From Nocardia transvalensis (GTDB lineage: Bacteria > Actinomycetota > Actinomycetes > Mycobacteriales > Mycobacteriaceae), in NCBI RefSeq assembly GCF_015477765.1, contig NZ_JADLQQ010000012.1, forward strand, positions 186,001-250,000: a stretch of DNA of 64,000 nt. The letters are read 5' to 3'. The notes under the pieces were generated by a model. That model had not been told where the DNA came from, ran no database searches, and saw nothing but the letters and a program-made list of their open reading frames with translations. Positions 51,354 through 60,538 of the stretch are shown piece by piece. Each line of letters starts with the position of its first letter. Position 1 is the stretch's first letter. The position numbers and the translations under genes are program-made.

Positions 51354-52340
51354 GTGAAGCGCATCGGTCTTTCTCGTCGGATGCTGGCTGTGCTCGGCGC
51401 CGGCTTCGCTGTCGTGCTCGCGGCCGGGGCATGCGGTGGTGGCTCCAGCCCGCAACCCGCGGCCGGCAACGGGCTGGAGAAGACGCGGCTCACTGTCGGC
51501 GCCGTGCAGGTGCTCGACGATGCCCCGCTGTTCATCGCGATCAAGGAGGGCTACTTTCAGCAGGAGGGGCTGACCGTCGACACCAAGCTCGTCACGCAGA
51601 GCACGCAGGCGTTACCGGATCTCCTGCACGGCACCATCGACCTCATCGGTGGTGGCAATCTCGTCTCCTACCTCCAGGGCAACGCCAGGGGCACATTCGA
51701 CCTCCAAGTGCTCGGCACGGCCACCACCTGCGTCGCCGACGGTTACGCCATTCTGGCGCTGCCTGATTCGGGTGTGCGGACCCCGGCGGACCTGGCCGGC
51801 AAGAAGATCGCCGTCGCCGTCGTCAACAACATCCAGACTCTCACCGCCGACGTGCTGTTGAAATCCGTCGGTATCGACACCGCCGGCATCCGCTACGTAC
51901 AGATTCCCTTCCCGGATATGAACCGTGCCCTGGTGGCCCGCCAGGTCGACGCGATCAGCGTGGTCGAGCCGTTCGTCACCAGCGCCAAGAATGAGGTGCG
52001 TGCCGTCCCGGTGATGTCGCAGTGCAGTGGGCCGACCGAGAACCTCCCGCTCTCGGGCTATTTCGCCACCCGCTCGTGGACGCAGCAGAACCCCAAGGCC
52101 GCGCGGGCGTTTCAGCGCGCGCTGGCCCGTGCGCAGGAGCGTGCTGCCGCCGATCACGCTGCCGTGCACCAGATCATCCCCAGCTACATCAATATCTCGC
52201 CGCAGGACGCCCAGCAGCTCGCCCTCGGTGGCTACCCGCCGACGACCGACCCGGCCCAGTTGCAGCGGGTGGCGGATCTGATGCACAGCGGCGGAATGCT
52301 GTCCGAGCCGCTGGATGTGAACCCGATCATCTTCCGATAG
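51354..52340 (+). CDS. ABC-importer substrate-binding lipoprotein (NMT1/SsuA-like)
   Basis: This is 328 residues from GTG 51354. The signal sequence has a basic start, then MLAVLGAGFAVVLAAGACGG with a lipid Cys (about residue 25). The two-lobe fold is seen as LTVGAVQVLDDAPLFIAIKE, GYFQQEGLTVDTKLV, then GGNLVSYLQG and RTPADLAGKKIAVAVVNNIQ, AISVVEPFVTSAK. This is the NMT1/THI5-SsuA-NrtA group, binding sulfonates, nitrate, thiamine precursors or related compounds. The next three genes complete the importer. Which ligand is bound cannot be read. Confidence 0.9.
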   Translation: MKRIGLSRRMLAVLGAGFAVVLAAGACGGGSSPQPAAGNGLEKTRLTVGAVQVLDDAPLFIAIKEGYFQQEGLTVDTKLVTQSTQALPDLLHGTIDLIGGGNLVSYLQGNARGTFDLQVLGTATTCVADGYAILALPDSGVRTPADLAGKKIAVAVVNNIQTLTADVLLKSVGIDTAGIRYVQIPFPDMNRALVARQVDAISVVEPFVTSAKNEVRAVPVMSQCSGPTENLPLSGYFATRSWTQQNPKAARAFQRALARAQERAAADHAAVHQIIPSYINISPQDAQQLALGGYPPTTDPAQLQRVADLMHSGGMLSEPLDVNPIIFR

Positions 52341-52350
52341 GGAGCAAGCC

Positions 52351-53181
52351 GTGCTCGAGGTAAGCAACCTGAGCCATTCCTACCGGAAGGGAGCCGACAT
52401 CCACCCGGCGCTCGTCGATCTCACTTTCAGCGTGGCCCGCAGCGAGCTGGTCAGCATCGTCGGCCCATCCGGCTGCGGCAAGTCGACGCTGTTGCGAGCC
52501 ATCGCCGGACTGCTGCGGTTCGACGAGGGCCGGGTGATCGTGGACGGCACGCCCGTCACCGGGGTGCCCGACGAACTCGCGATCGTGTTCCAGGATTACA
52601 GCCGCTCGCTGTTCCCGTGGCTGGATGCCGTGGGCAACGTCGCGCTGCCGCTGCGCCGCCGATTCCGCAGCCGCCGACAACGCCGGGACGCCGCTCTGGA
52701 CGCGCTCGCCGCGGTTGGCCTGTCCGAGGTCGCTCACCGGCACCCGTGGCAGCTGTCCGGCGGGATGCAGCAGCGGGTCGCGATCGCCCGCGCCATCGCC
52801 TACGAGCCGAAGCTGCTGCTGATGGACGAGCCGTTCGGCTCGGTGGACGCACAGACTCGGGAAGACCTGGAAGACTTGATACTTCGGCTGCGCGACCAGC
52901 GAGAGATCACCATCGTCTTCGTCACGCACGATATCGACGAGAGCGTCTATGTCGGCGACCGGGTCCTCGTGCTCAGCCGTGCACCGGGGCGAGTGATCGC
53001 GGATCTCGCGGTCGAGCTGCCGCGGTCCCGGGACCAGATCGCCACCAAACAGCTGCCGGGCTACGTCCGTCTGCGCGCCGAGGTCGGGGTATTGATCCGC
53101 GGGAAACCCGCGAGCCGTGCGGTGCGCTCCCGGTCCGACGGCCGGATTCCGGTCGCGGACGCGGCGGTGGATGAGAGCTGA
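52351..53181 (+). CDS. ABC-importer ATPase (SsuB/TauB/NrtD-like)
   Basis: This is 276 residues from GTG 52351, 10 bp after the lipoprotein gene. Walker A is GPSGCGKSTLLRAIAGLL, the Q-loop FQDYSRSLFPW, the signature LSGGMQQRVAIARA, Walker B LLLMDEPFGSVD, and the switch His is in FVTHDIDESV. The order and sequences match the nitrate/sulfonate/taurine ATPases. Its end overlaps or abuts the first permease, so all four genes are co-transcribed. Confidence 0.95.
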   Translation: MLEVSNLSHSYRKGADIHPALVDLTFSVARSELVSIVGPSGCGKSTLLRAIAGLLRFDEGRVIVDGTPVTGVPDELAIVFQDYSRSLFPWLDAVGNVALPLRRRFRSRRQRRDAALDALAAVGLSEVAHRHPWQLSGGMQQRVAIARAIAYEPKLLLMDEPFGSVDAQTREDLEDLILRLRDQREITIVFVTHDIDESVYVGDRVLVLSRAPGRVIADLAVELPRSRDQIATKQLPGYVRLRAEVGVLIRGKPASRAVRSRSDGRIPVADAAVDES

Positions 53182-53182
53182 C

Positions 53183-54022
53183 ATGGCCCAAAAGGCAACC
53201 TTGTCAAGGTATTTCGCCTCCGAATCGGGTCCGCGGAACCGCACGCGGCAACGCCTGCGGCGCGGACTGACCGGGGTGGTCGTGTTGCTCGCGATCGCCG
53301 AACTGCTCGGTCGCACCGGCGTGGTGAGCCCGGCTGTGCTGCCACTGGCGTCCACCGTGCTGGACCGCGCGGCCGGTCTGCTCGGCAACGGCCGCTTCCT
53401 CGCCGATCTCGCCGCCACCGTCGCGGCATGGGCCATCGGATTGCTGATCGCGGTGGTTGTGGCGGTGCCGGCCGGGCTCGTGCTCGGCAGTTTGCCCGGC
53501 GTCCGCACGGCCACCATGGTGATCGTGGAACTGCTGCGACCGATTCCGTCGGTGGCGCTGATTCCGTTGGTCAGCTTGATCATCGGTGTCGGGCCGCGGA
53601 TGACGATCACGCTGATCGTCTACGCCGCCGTCTGGCCCGTCCTGTTCAACACCATCTATGGCCTGCAGAGCGTGGAGCCGGTGGCCAAGCAGACCCTGCG
53701 CTCGTTCGGGTTCTCCCAAGCCAGCGTGCTGATGCGGGTGTCGCTGCCGAGCGCCGCACCGTTCATCGCGACCGGAATCCGGCTGGCGTCCTCGATCGCC
53801 ATCATCGTCGCGGTGGCCGTCGGCATCGTCGCCGGCCGGATCAACGGCCCCGGTATCGGAGCGTTCATCGCCGACGCCAACTCGGGCGCGGGCAATACCG
53901 CCCTCGTCCTCGCCGCGACCCTGTGGGCCGGTGTGCTCGGCCTGATCCTCGACGCACTCGCGGTTACTGCCGAGCGACGAATGTTCCACTGGCACAGCGC
54001 CTATGCGCGGGAGTCGGGATGA
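53183..54022 (+). CDS. ABC-importer permease 1 (SsuC-like)
   Basis: This is 279 residues from ATG 53183, with GAGAG upstream; ATG 53171, inside the ATPase end, is also possible. Six hydrophobic helices and the permease EAA loop (EPVAKQTLRSFGFSQASVLM) are present. It is the first of two different permeases, so the importer channel is a heterodimer, which is less common than the homodimers of SsuC. It overlaps the next gene by ATGA. Confidence 0.9.
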   Translation: MAQKATLSRYFASESGPRNRTRQRLRRGLTGVVVLLAIAELLGRTGVVSPAVLPLASTVLDRAAGLLGNGRFLADLAATVAAWAIGLLIAVVVAVPAGLVLGSLPGVRTATMVIVELLRPIPSVALIPLVSLIIGVGPRMTITLIVYAAVWPVLFNTIYGLQSVEPVAKQTLRSFGFSQASVLMRVSLPSAAPFIATGIRLASSIAIIVAVAVGIVAGRINGPGIGAFIADANSGAGNTALVLAATLWAGVLGLILDALAVTAERRMFHWHSAYARESG

Positions 54023-54840
54023 GGCGCCGGACGGATGCGCGGATGCCGCAGATGTGGGCGGCCTGGATCTGGCGATGGGCGGTGCTCGCCGTCGGCCTCG
54101 GCCTGTGGGAGGTGTGGGCGCGAGGTGAACGGAGTCCGTTCTTCCCGCCTCCCACCCGGATCGCGGCGCAGATGTATCGGCTCTGGTTCTCGGGGCCGGT
54201 CGACCATCTGTTCCTCACCCAGGATGCGATCGACGACATCCTGCCCAGCCTGGCCAGGATCGTCGCCGGATTCACCGTCGCCACCGTGATCGGCATCGTG
54301 GCAGGTATCGCCATAGCCCGCTCGCCCGTCCTCGCCGACTACCTCGACCCGATCCTGCAGTTCTGCCGTGCGCTTCCCGTGGTGGCGTTGGTACCGGTCT
54401 TCCTCGCCTTCTTGAAGATCGGCACCCAGATGGAGGTGGTGACCATCGCGTTCGGCGCGGTCTGGCCGGTGCTGCTCAATACGGCCGATGGAGTCGCCTC
54501 GGTGGACCCGCTGAAGCTGGACACCGCACGAGCCTTTCGCCTCTCGCCCCGAGAACGTCTGACCGCCCTCATCATCCCCGCCGCCCTGCCGAAGATCTTC
54601 GCGGGTATGCGAATCGGCGTGTCGATATCGCTCATCCTGATGGTGATCTCCGAACTCGTCGGCGCCACCGAAGGCATCGGTTACGCGCTGAACAACGCGT
54701 CCACCTCATTCGACCTGCCGAGCCTGTGGGCGGCGATAGCCCTGCTAGGCATACTCGGCTACCTGCTCAACGGCCTGCTCCTGCTCGCCGAGCGCCGACT
54801 CCTTACCTGGCACCATGGCGCCTACCAGCGCACACCCTGA
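54019..54840 (+). CDS. ABC-importer permease 2
   Basis: This is 273 residues from ATG 54019, overlapping the previous stop. FFPPPTRIAAQMYRLW is typical of the family's N-terminal part, DPLKLDTARAFRLSPRERLT carries the EAA-like loop, and five or six hydrophobic helices are seen. It ends the importer operon. There is no clear terminator within 100 bp. Sequence differs from permease 1 throughout, so the two are old duplicates. Confidence 0.9.
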   Translation: MRRRTDARMPQMWAAWIWRWAVLAVGLGLWEVWARGERSPFFPPPTRIAAQMYRLWFSGPVDHLFLTQDAIDDILPSLARIVAGFTVATVIGIVAGIAIARSPVLADYLDPILQFCRALPVVALVPVFLAFLKIGTQMEVVTIAFGAVWPVLLNTADGVASVDPLKLDTARAFRLSPRERLTALIIPAALPKIFAGMRIGVSISLILMVISELVGATEGIGYALNNASTSFDLPSLWAAIALLGILGYLLNGLLLLAERRLLTWHHGAYQRTP

Positions 54841-55425
54841 GTCAGAGGCCGGAACTTTCACCCTCGGAGAGGCGCTGCGACGTGCTCTTCGGGAATACCC
54901 GGTGGCGGCCGACGGGTTACGACTCCTGGGTAAATCGTAGAAAATTCGTAGAACTGCGCGCCGGTGCATCGTCGCCCGGTGCGCCAAGTCGACTCCCGAC
55001 GACAGGAATCGCCGGGAGACAACTGACGGACTCCGGTTCGTGAGACCCGGTAACCGGAATTCTGTGGACCGTATCCGCACCCCTGGAGCTGGGTTCACCG
55101 CTCTTTAAGGGCCGGGTCGTCGGGGTCGATCTCGCGTAGCCCAAGTTCGATCCCACGTAGCCAGAGTCACATCTGTACCCAACGCTGCCCCGCCCACTCT
55201 GCAGGGTTGCGCGGATCCAGCCCAGCATTTTCGAGCGTCCGAATCGACGGAATCGTCCATGCTCATTCGGACGCCTGCGGTGTGCTGTCGGTACCGCAGG
55301 CGGTGTGAGCGACCGGTGCATGTCCGCCAAGCAGACGGTTTGCCAAATGTCCTGTAATGCCGAGATGAGGATGCTGCGTCCGCGTCTTGTCGGACCGGCG
55401 AAACTGTCGACGCCGCGCGTGGATG
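54841..55425. other. Intergenic, no gene seen
   Basis: There are only overlapping short frames with no conserved protein features. A small direct repeat (aaaattcgtagaa-like) near 54938 is too weak to interpret. Confidence 0.45.
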
Positions 55426-55617
55426 TCACAAAATGCCGCCGGTGGCGATGCTTCCGACCAACAAAGCGGGGAGAGCCAGTACCGCCGACCCAACTGCGGG
55501 GGCGATGATGAGGTCGGCAACGGAGCCGAGAACCGGTACAACGATGGGTAACGTCGCCAAGGCGAGAATCCCGCCGACGACGATCCCCAGGTCTGCAAAT
55601 ATCAGTGCGGATCCCAC
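55426..55617 (-). CDS. Small hydrophobic membrane protein
   Basis: This is 63 residues from GTG 55617, with a strong AAGGAG ribosome site nine bases before. Two hydrophobic helices (LIFADLGIVVGGILALATLP and the similar later stretch) fill almost the entire protein, and charge is low. Such proteins are frequent in Nocardia and may be holin-like or regulatory, but no family is recognised. Confidence 0.62.
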   Translation of the reverse strand: MGSALIFADLGIVVGGILALATLPIVVPVLGSVADLIIAPAVGSAVLALPALLVGSIATGGIL

Positions 55618-55979
55618 TTCATTCTCCTTCGACTGGTTGCTGCTGTCCTTGTCGGGCGTGCAAATACTCGAAGTTCGTGCGGTGATCTCGTGGTCGATCA
55701 GGGCTGAAGGCCATGTGACCGTGTAGCGCCCGAGAGATGTTACAGCGCACGTTGGGCCACAGGGTCAGGGGTCGACGTTTTGTGGATATCCGCCACATGA
55801 CCCACTGCGAGCACGGTGTCACGCGATCGGCACACCCGCCGCGCGGCCTGTCGTCGAAGCCGACCAAAACGCAGCCTGGTTCCGTCAAACTCTATGCGGG
55901 ACTGAGTGGTTCAGTCCTTCGCGGCACACATGCCGATGATGGGACGCGGCTATGTCTTTTTGGACTGCTTCGACCGTAT

Positions 55980-56165
55980 TCACTGAGGGCCGGTGCGCCC
56001 CGATCGGAGTCGGTAGACGATGAAACTCGGGACGTCGGTCACCGGACCCAACTCGGCGGGGTACCGCTGTACGGCCTCAGCTGACGGCCGCGCCTCGGTA
56101 ATCGCGTCGATCACGAACCCGGGCCGCTGCGAATTCAAGAACTGCCGTATCAGCTCCACTACCAC
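55980..56165 (-). CDS. Possible small protein (61 aa)
   Basis: The frame runs from GTG 56165 to the stop at 55980, with ELIRQFLNSQRPGFVIDAIT and PAELGPVTDVPSFIVYRLRS. The composition is protein-like, but there is no good ribosome site and it may be a leftover C-terminus. The remaining 55618-56299 shows no other gene. Confidence 0.35.
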   Translation of the reverse strand: MVVELIRQFLNSQRPGFVIDAITEARPSAEAVQRYPAELGPVTDVPSFIVYRLRSGRTGPQ

Positions 56166-56299
56166 CCCGAGTGGGCGGCACCCACAACGTGTCGTGAGAA
56201 GGTCCTCAGATGATCGACAATTCCGGCCCCCGGCGCGGTAGCTCGCGCTCGGCGCTGGCGTGCAGTCCACGGCGCTGGCTCCGAACCGGGCAAAGGCTG

Positions 56300-56719
56300 C
56301 TACATGCGCCGGATGATCCGGCCTTCCGAGCGCGCCGACACCCCAACGCCATACACGGACAGTGTGCATTTGGCCCCCCGCTCCGTCATCCAATTCTGCA
56401 ACCTGACCGTAGATTTCCACTGCGCCGAGTCATGCGAGTCCAGACGAAATGGAGGTGTTGGACCAGACCGCAACCGGAGCGTCTCGACATTGCCCCTGCG
56501 CCACTCGCGACCCACAACCATCAACAACACCGTCTCGATTGTCACCCCGGCGTCGCCTTCGTTGGCCACCCGCGCCCGGACCTCGAGCTTCCCACCGCTC
56601 ACCGGCTCCCCCAACACGAACGCCGTAAGCTTCGGAGCTCCCGTTCGGGGTTGCCGGAACAGCACTCTCACCGCAGCGGCGACAAGACTCAGGAAGCCGC
56701 CACTCACCCCGTCAGTCAT
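56300..56719 (-). CDS. Hypothetical protein with N-terminal hydrophobic segment
   Basis: This is 139 residues. A short N-terminal hydrophobic helix (GGFLSLVAAAVRVLF) is followed by a beta-rich domain: LTAFVLGEPVSGGKLEVRAR, then VANEGDAGVTIETVLLMVVG. The organisation resembles an immunoglobulin-like fold on a single anchor. No family is recognised and no partner is near. Confidence 0.55.
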   Translation of the reverse strand: MTDGVSGGFLSLVAAAVRVLFRQPRTGAPKLTAFVLGEPVSGGKLEVRARVANEGDAGVTIETVLLMVVGREWRRGNVETLRLRSGPTPPFRLDSHDSAQWKSTVRLQNWMTERGAKCTLSVYGVGVSARSEGRIIRRM

Positions 56720-57273
56720 AGCGGAATGCTCCCACGGCGGCGCGACGGATCCCGCTGCTTTCGGTGAGAGAAAGCGGGGTCGAAATTCCGGCCGGGCGGG
56801 CGGACCTCGAAACCGGCAGACTCAGGCACCGCCGCGGCCCTCACCGCCACCATCACCGACCGAGTCCTCAACGGCCTGGCCGCCGAAACCCCGCCCACCC
56901 GAACCGAAGTCGAAACCATCCTTGCCCGCGTCCTCGGCACCCGCCCCCGGACGCAGCCAGCCGAGCGGCAACTGAATTCCACAGCCACGCGATCGTTTCC
57001 ACCGCGACGTCAGCCACATCGCACGAACATCCGCAAATGCCGCTGGTCGCGCGCCGGTCAGTCGTTCAGATCGGTTGGCGGGCAAGGCGTTCCGCCGCAC
57101 GGAAATGCCGATTTCAGGATGGGTCGAGCCGTCCCTGGCTGGTCACTGCCGTGTGCGGTTGGGCTTTGGCCCAGGCGCGCATCGCGGGGATTTCCGGGCG
57201 CCGAACCAACGCGTCAGGCGAGCCGGTCCGGTTCGGTCTCCTCGGTTGCGCCGACATGACCGCCATACCCGCG
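56720..57273. other. Intergenic with a possible coding relic and element copy C
   Basis: A plus frame near 56835-56950 reads ALTATITDRVLNGLAAETPP then TRTEVETILARVLGT, which looks like coding sequence but has no start or family. Copy C of the short conserved element lies at 57067-57093. The rest is empty. Confidence 0.35.
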
Positions 57274-58179
57274 TCAGGCCGACAATTCCGCGATCAGGCG
57301 GCGATAGACCTCGAAGGCCGGTTTCGGCGTGTAGTCGTCGTGCAGAATTCCGAACCGGTCGAACGGGTCGGGACTGGTGCTGTCGGCGTCGCGGAGTGTG
57401 AACCAGGTGTAACCGGCGATGTTGAGATCGGCGCGGTGTGCGTGCACCGTGCGGACCACTCGCTCCAGGACCGCGGCCTGCTCGTCGGCCGACCGGCCCG
57501 GGCTGGTCGCCCAACCGTGTTCGGTCACGATAATCGGGATCTCGGCACCGAGCCCAGCCGCAGGCAAGCCGGTGCCGCGCAGCCACTGCAACGAGTCGGT
57601 AATGCTGTCGGGTGCCTCGTCGTCCCACACTCCGGGGAAGGCGTCCAGGCCCACGTAGTCGATCGCGCCCGCCGCATCGATCGAACCGAAGAAATCCTCG
57701 TCGGGATCGGCGACGCTGAAACCGACCCGAATATCGAGGCCCTGTCTGGCCGCCTGGTCCTTGGCCGTTAGCGCCCCGGCGACCAACGCGTCGTAGACAT
57801 TCGGCGTGTCGCCGTCCATACCGCAGCCGACGATATCGGCCTCCTCGGTGACCTGGATCGTGTCCAGCCACGGCCCGTAGCGCTGAACCAGGCGCTGGAC
57901 GAACCTCTGGAACCCATCGACGTCGGGCGACTGAAACAGTGCCACCAAGTCCATTCGCCGCCCATCGCGCAGGCACGGCTCCACGTCGGCCGGTACGATA
58001 CGGCCAATCGCCTCGGTACCGTCCCCGAGATACTCTGTGTAGCAACGGATCCGCAGCGGACGCCCGGTCTCGCCCTGCAAGCGGATGAGGGCCGCGCCGA
58101 TACGGGCCGGATCATCGGGTCGCACGGGTTCCGCGGCGGAGGTTCCGCCGGGGTAGATCCCGAACACGAAGGGGGACAT
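57274..58179 (-). CDS. TIM-barrel glycoside hydrolase-like protein
   Basis: This is 301 residues from ATG 58179, with GGGAGG upstream; ATG 58197 has no ribosome site. There is no signal peptide. The acid/base candidate Glu is in DTIQVTEEADIVG, and the nucleophile is in PIIVTEHGWATSPG (strand-7 Glu), the pattern of clan GH-A enzymes. LNIAGYTWFTLRDADSTSPD gives the strand-8 aromatic. Exact family not determined. The promoter with a palindromic operator (58216-58243) suggests sugar control. The substrate is unknown. Confidence 0.75.
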   Translation of the reverse strand: MSPFVFGIYPGGTSAAEPVRPDDPARIGAALIRLQGETGRPLRIRCYTEYLGDGTEAIGRIVPADVEPCLRDGRRMDLVALFQSPDVDGFQRFVQRLVQRYGPWLDTIQVTEEADIVGCGMDGDTPNVYDALVAGALTAKDQAARQGLDIRVGFSVADPDEDFFGSIDAAGAIDYVGLDAFPGVWDDEAPDSITDSLQWLRGTGLPAAGLGAEIPIIVTEHGWATSPGRSADEQAAVLERVVRTVHAHRADLNIAGYTWFTLRDADSTSPDPFDRFGILHDDYTPKPAFEVYRRLIAELSA

Positions 58180-58215
58180 CACAAACCTCCCAGCCATTCA
58201 CCGCTGTCGCTGGGA

Positions 58216-58243
58216 ACGGTAATTGGTACTAATAGGCTGTCAA
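58216..58243 (-). promoter_or_regulatory. Promoter/operator of the glycoside hydrolase gene
   Basis: On the minus strand TTGACA (58243-58238), a 16-bp spacer and TACCGT (58221-58216). ATTAGTACCAAT in the spacer is an imperfect palindrome, of the kind used by LacI-type sugar repressors. The ribosome site and start are about 40 bp downstream, so the mRNA has a leader. Confidence 0.5.
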
Positions 58244-58371
58244 CACCGCACGCTTCAGCAGAAGCGTGCGGTCATGTCCAGGTACCCCTCGACCGGCGAA
58301 CCGGTCCAACACGCCAGCAACAGCCAGCAAAATGAGCTCTCATGCCGCGGGGTGCGCGGTGGTCGGCCGTC

Positions 58372-58404
58372 CAGATTGGTTGGCTGACACGGCTTCCCAA
58401 TACA
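58372..58404 (-). repeat. Short conserved coding element, copy B
   Basis: Eleven codons read C-I-G-K-P-C-Q-P-T-N-L. They match copy A (45539-45571) at ten of eleven residues with five silent changes in the first six codons and identity in the last five. Confidence 0.45.
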
Positions 58405-58554
58405 CGCAGTCCTGATCTTCGACGCTGTGATCCCATCGGCACGTCCATTACAGCCCGAATCCGTTGTGCAGGGTCGGCGGGCGGGCACTGGACAACGAAC
58501 CGCGGACAACGAGCTTCCGATCGTGGCAGGTGCCGACGGTCGCGGTGGGCTCGA

Positions 58555-58675
58555 CGGTGGTCGTCGACCTCGAACTCGACGACCGTGCGCTTCTCACCCT
58601 CGCGGGTCTCGTAGGCGCTGCTCGAGTCGGCCGCTCACGATCACGCGAACGCCTCGGGTCGGGCTCTCGGCGGTG
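58555..58675 (-). pseudogene. Single-stranded DNA-binding protein (ssb) relic
   Basis: One frame reads RGVRVIVSGRLEQ, and the next, after a one-base shift near 58618, reads AYETREGEKRTVVEFEVDD. These are the adjacent SSB OB-fold strands (G-x-RVIVxGRLxQRxYETREGEKRTVVExEVD). Nothing of the rest remains. It suggests that a plasmid-like or phage-like segment was once here. Confidence 0.65.
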
Positions 58676-58742
58676 CCCTATTCCTGCTAACCCCAGCTTT
58701 TCGAGTACCCCATCGGGTGGCCCAACTTACGGCATGCACCGA

Positions 58743-59777
58743 CTAGGCGCCGGCGCGTGGGCAGTTGCCTGATCCGGGTTGGGCGTATTGGATGACTATT
58801 TCGGCTGGGCGGTTGGCGACCGGATCTTCGTGAGTGGAGAATCGGCCGAACTCGTTGCCGCCCTGACGTAGTTGGAACGAGTAGATCCCGTTACCGGTCA
58901 CCACGGAGGTGATGTCGAAGGTGAGCCAGTTCGCGGCCGGTGAGCCGGGACGCGAAGCAACCAGAGGTCCCAGCGTGGGCTGGTTGTTCCAGGTGGCGGT
59001 GGCCTCACTCCAGGAGTTGGGGTCGGTGCGGTGCAGGGTGAAGATGTTGCTCTCGGGTGTGGTGGTCCTGGACCACAGTTGAAGCGTGGCCGACGATACG
59101 CAACTGGAGTCGGGTAGCTCGGTGATGGAGAATTTCAGCAGGACTCGCCGTTCCGCGTCGGACTCGGTCGCGCAGATCGAACCGCAGACGAGTAACTCTT
59201 TGAGTGCCCCTTTGGCTACATCCCGATCAAGCTGGGAGACGTAGGTATCTTCGCTGACTGGCGAGATCAAGGGCGGGTTACCGGGAATGGGCGCTGCCGT
59301 GGTGGCATGTGGAATCACGGGCGAGGTCCCATCGTTGCCGACGGACTCCACCAGCCAGAGGACGGCGAGCAGCGCGAACGCGAGCGTACTTACCGCTACG
59401 ACCGCACCGGGCCACCGCGTGCGGCGGGGTGCCGCATCCGCTGCTGCGCTGTTTGCCTTCGGCGGGTGGTTGCCGTTCGCGTCCACGCCGTCCGGAGGCG
59501 GTTCACAGTAGGCGGTTTCGGCGGCCAGTGCGTGCCAGCGTGCTTCCCACTCGACGACGTCGCCGCCGCACGCTCGAACGTAGGCCAGGGTGACGGCCAG
59601 GCTCGGCAGTCGTCGCCCGCTGGCAGCATCGGCTAATGCCGAGGGCGAAAACAGCGCACGACGCGCCAGCTGCCGGTATGGCGGGCTGCCGACCTTCTGC
59701 CGCAGCCGCCGCAGGTCGATCGCGAACTGTGCGATGGCGTCGTCACCGCCGACCGGCTGCTCGTGCCTCGGCATCAC
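58743..59777 (-). CDS. HTH protein with one membrane helix and an extracellular DNRLRE domain
   Basis: This is 344 residues. Residues 14-85 form an XRE-type HTH (YRQLARRALFSPSALADAAS then GRRLPSLAVTLAYVRAC). After a Pro/Ala linker comes a membrane helix (AVVAVSTLAFALLAVLWLVE, about 125-144). The outside has a DNRLRE/CBM96-like domain (DSCVSSATLQLWSRTTTPES, WSEATATWNNQPTLGPLV, WLTFDITSVVTGNGIYSFQL). A DNA-binding head joined through the membrane to a carbohydrate-binding-type module looks like a one-component surface sensor. It could bind sugars and signal inward. The glycoside hydrolase 560 bp away may be related. Confidence 0.8.
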   Translation of the reverse strand: MMPRHEQPVGGDDAIAQFAIDLRRLRQKVGSPPYRQLARRALFSPSALADAASGRRLPSLAVTLAYVRACGGDVVEWEARWHALAAETAYCEPPPDGVDANGNHPPKANSAAADAAPRRTRWPGAVVAVSTLAFALLAVLWLVESVGNDGTSPVIPHATTAAPIPGNPPLISPVSEDTYVSQLDRDVAKGALKELLVCGSICATESDAERRVLLKFSITELPDSSCVSSATLQLWSRTTTPESNIFTLHRTDPNSWSEATATWNNQPTLGPLVASRPGSPAANWLTFDITSVVTGNGIYSFQLRQGGNEFGRFSTHEDPVANRPAEIVIQYAQPGSGNCPRAGA

Positions 59778-60538
59778 AACCCCTCAAACGACCACAACCA
59801 TTGTCCCGACCTTCGCCTCGCCCGTCGACCCCCACCGCGACATCCGCGACGCACTCATCGTGTTCGACCGTGCCGCCACCGCCACCGCATGGACCCCGTG
59901 TCCCGGCGGGGCATGGACCGAAATCACCCACGCCGACACAACTTTCGCTACCCGTGATCGACCTTCGCGTCGACGCGAGGGGCAACATCTGCGTGCTGGA
60001 CTGGAACGCCTGGACAAGTGGGATCGAGCGCTTGATGGGGGATGAACCGTTGCGGTGCACTCGACTTGGAGGACTCTGTGCGTTTCGCCGAAGCCGCCCG
60101 GCAACAAGAGAACGTTGGAGGTGCTGCCGCACAAAATAGGCCAATCGCCCGGCCCGTCGCTGGTGCCGGTTCACCCGTCGTCAGTTGCAAGACATCCGGA
60201 GGGCGCTGGGACCGCGCAGTTTCTGCGCGATCGAGGTCAGCAGCGACATCAGGCATTCGAGCAGATAGTCGTTGTCACGGGAGACCGCCTCTAGGAACAC
60301 TCGGTGCCCCTGGCAGGGACCGCCCTGAGGCACCCTCCCTGCAGTGCCCGCCAGTACGACATCACCCGCAGGCGGAACACCCCCTCTGAAATAGCAATCC
60401 CCAAACCTGGCAACAGTCCGTAGGAGCGCGCTCTCATGTTGCTGCGCGGGCGTTCGGCGCGGCGAGATCGACTGCGCCGCAGGGCATCCGCTCATGCCGA
60501 GATGAGCGCATCCCGTGCGGTCACCGTTACCTGACACG
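59778..60538. other. Intergenic, with a possible frameshifted coding relic
   Basis: Plus-frame segments near 59800-59950 (REIRDALIVFDRAAT-like) and 59950-60050 (VIDLRVDARGNICVLDWNAW) look protein-like but lie in different frames and match no family. No ribosome site was seen. It may be a dead gene. Confidence 0.35.

Noticed and set aside
56764..57771. A 335-codon plus frame crossing into the glycoside hydrolase
   Set aside because: The second half is antisense to the barrel enzyme. The first half has no clear start or family.
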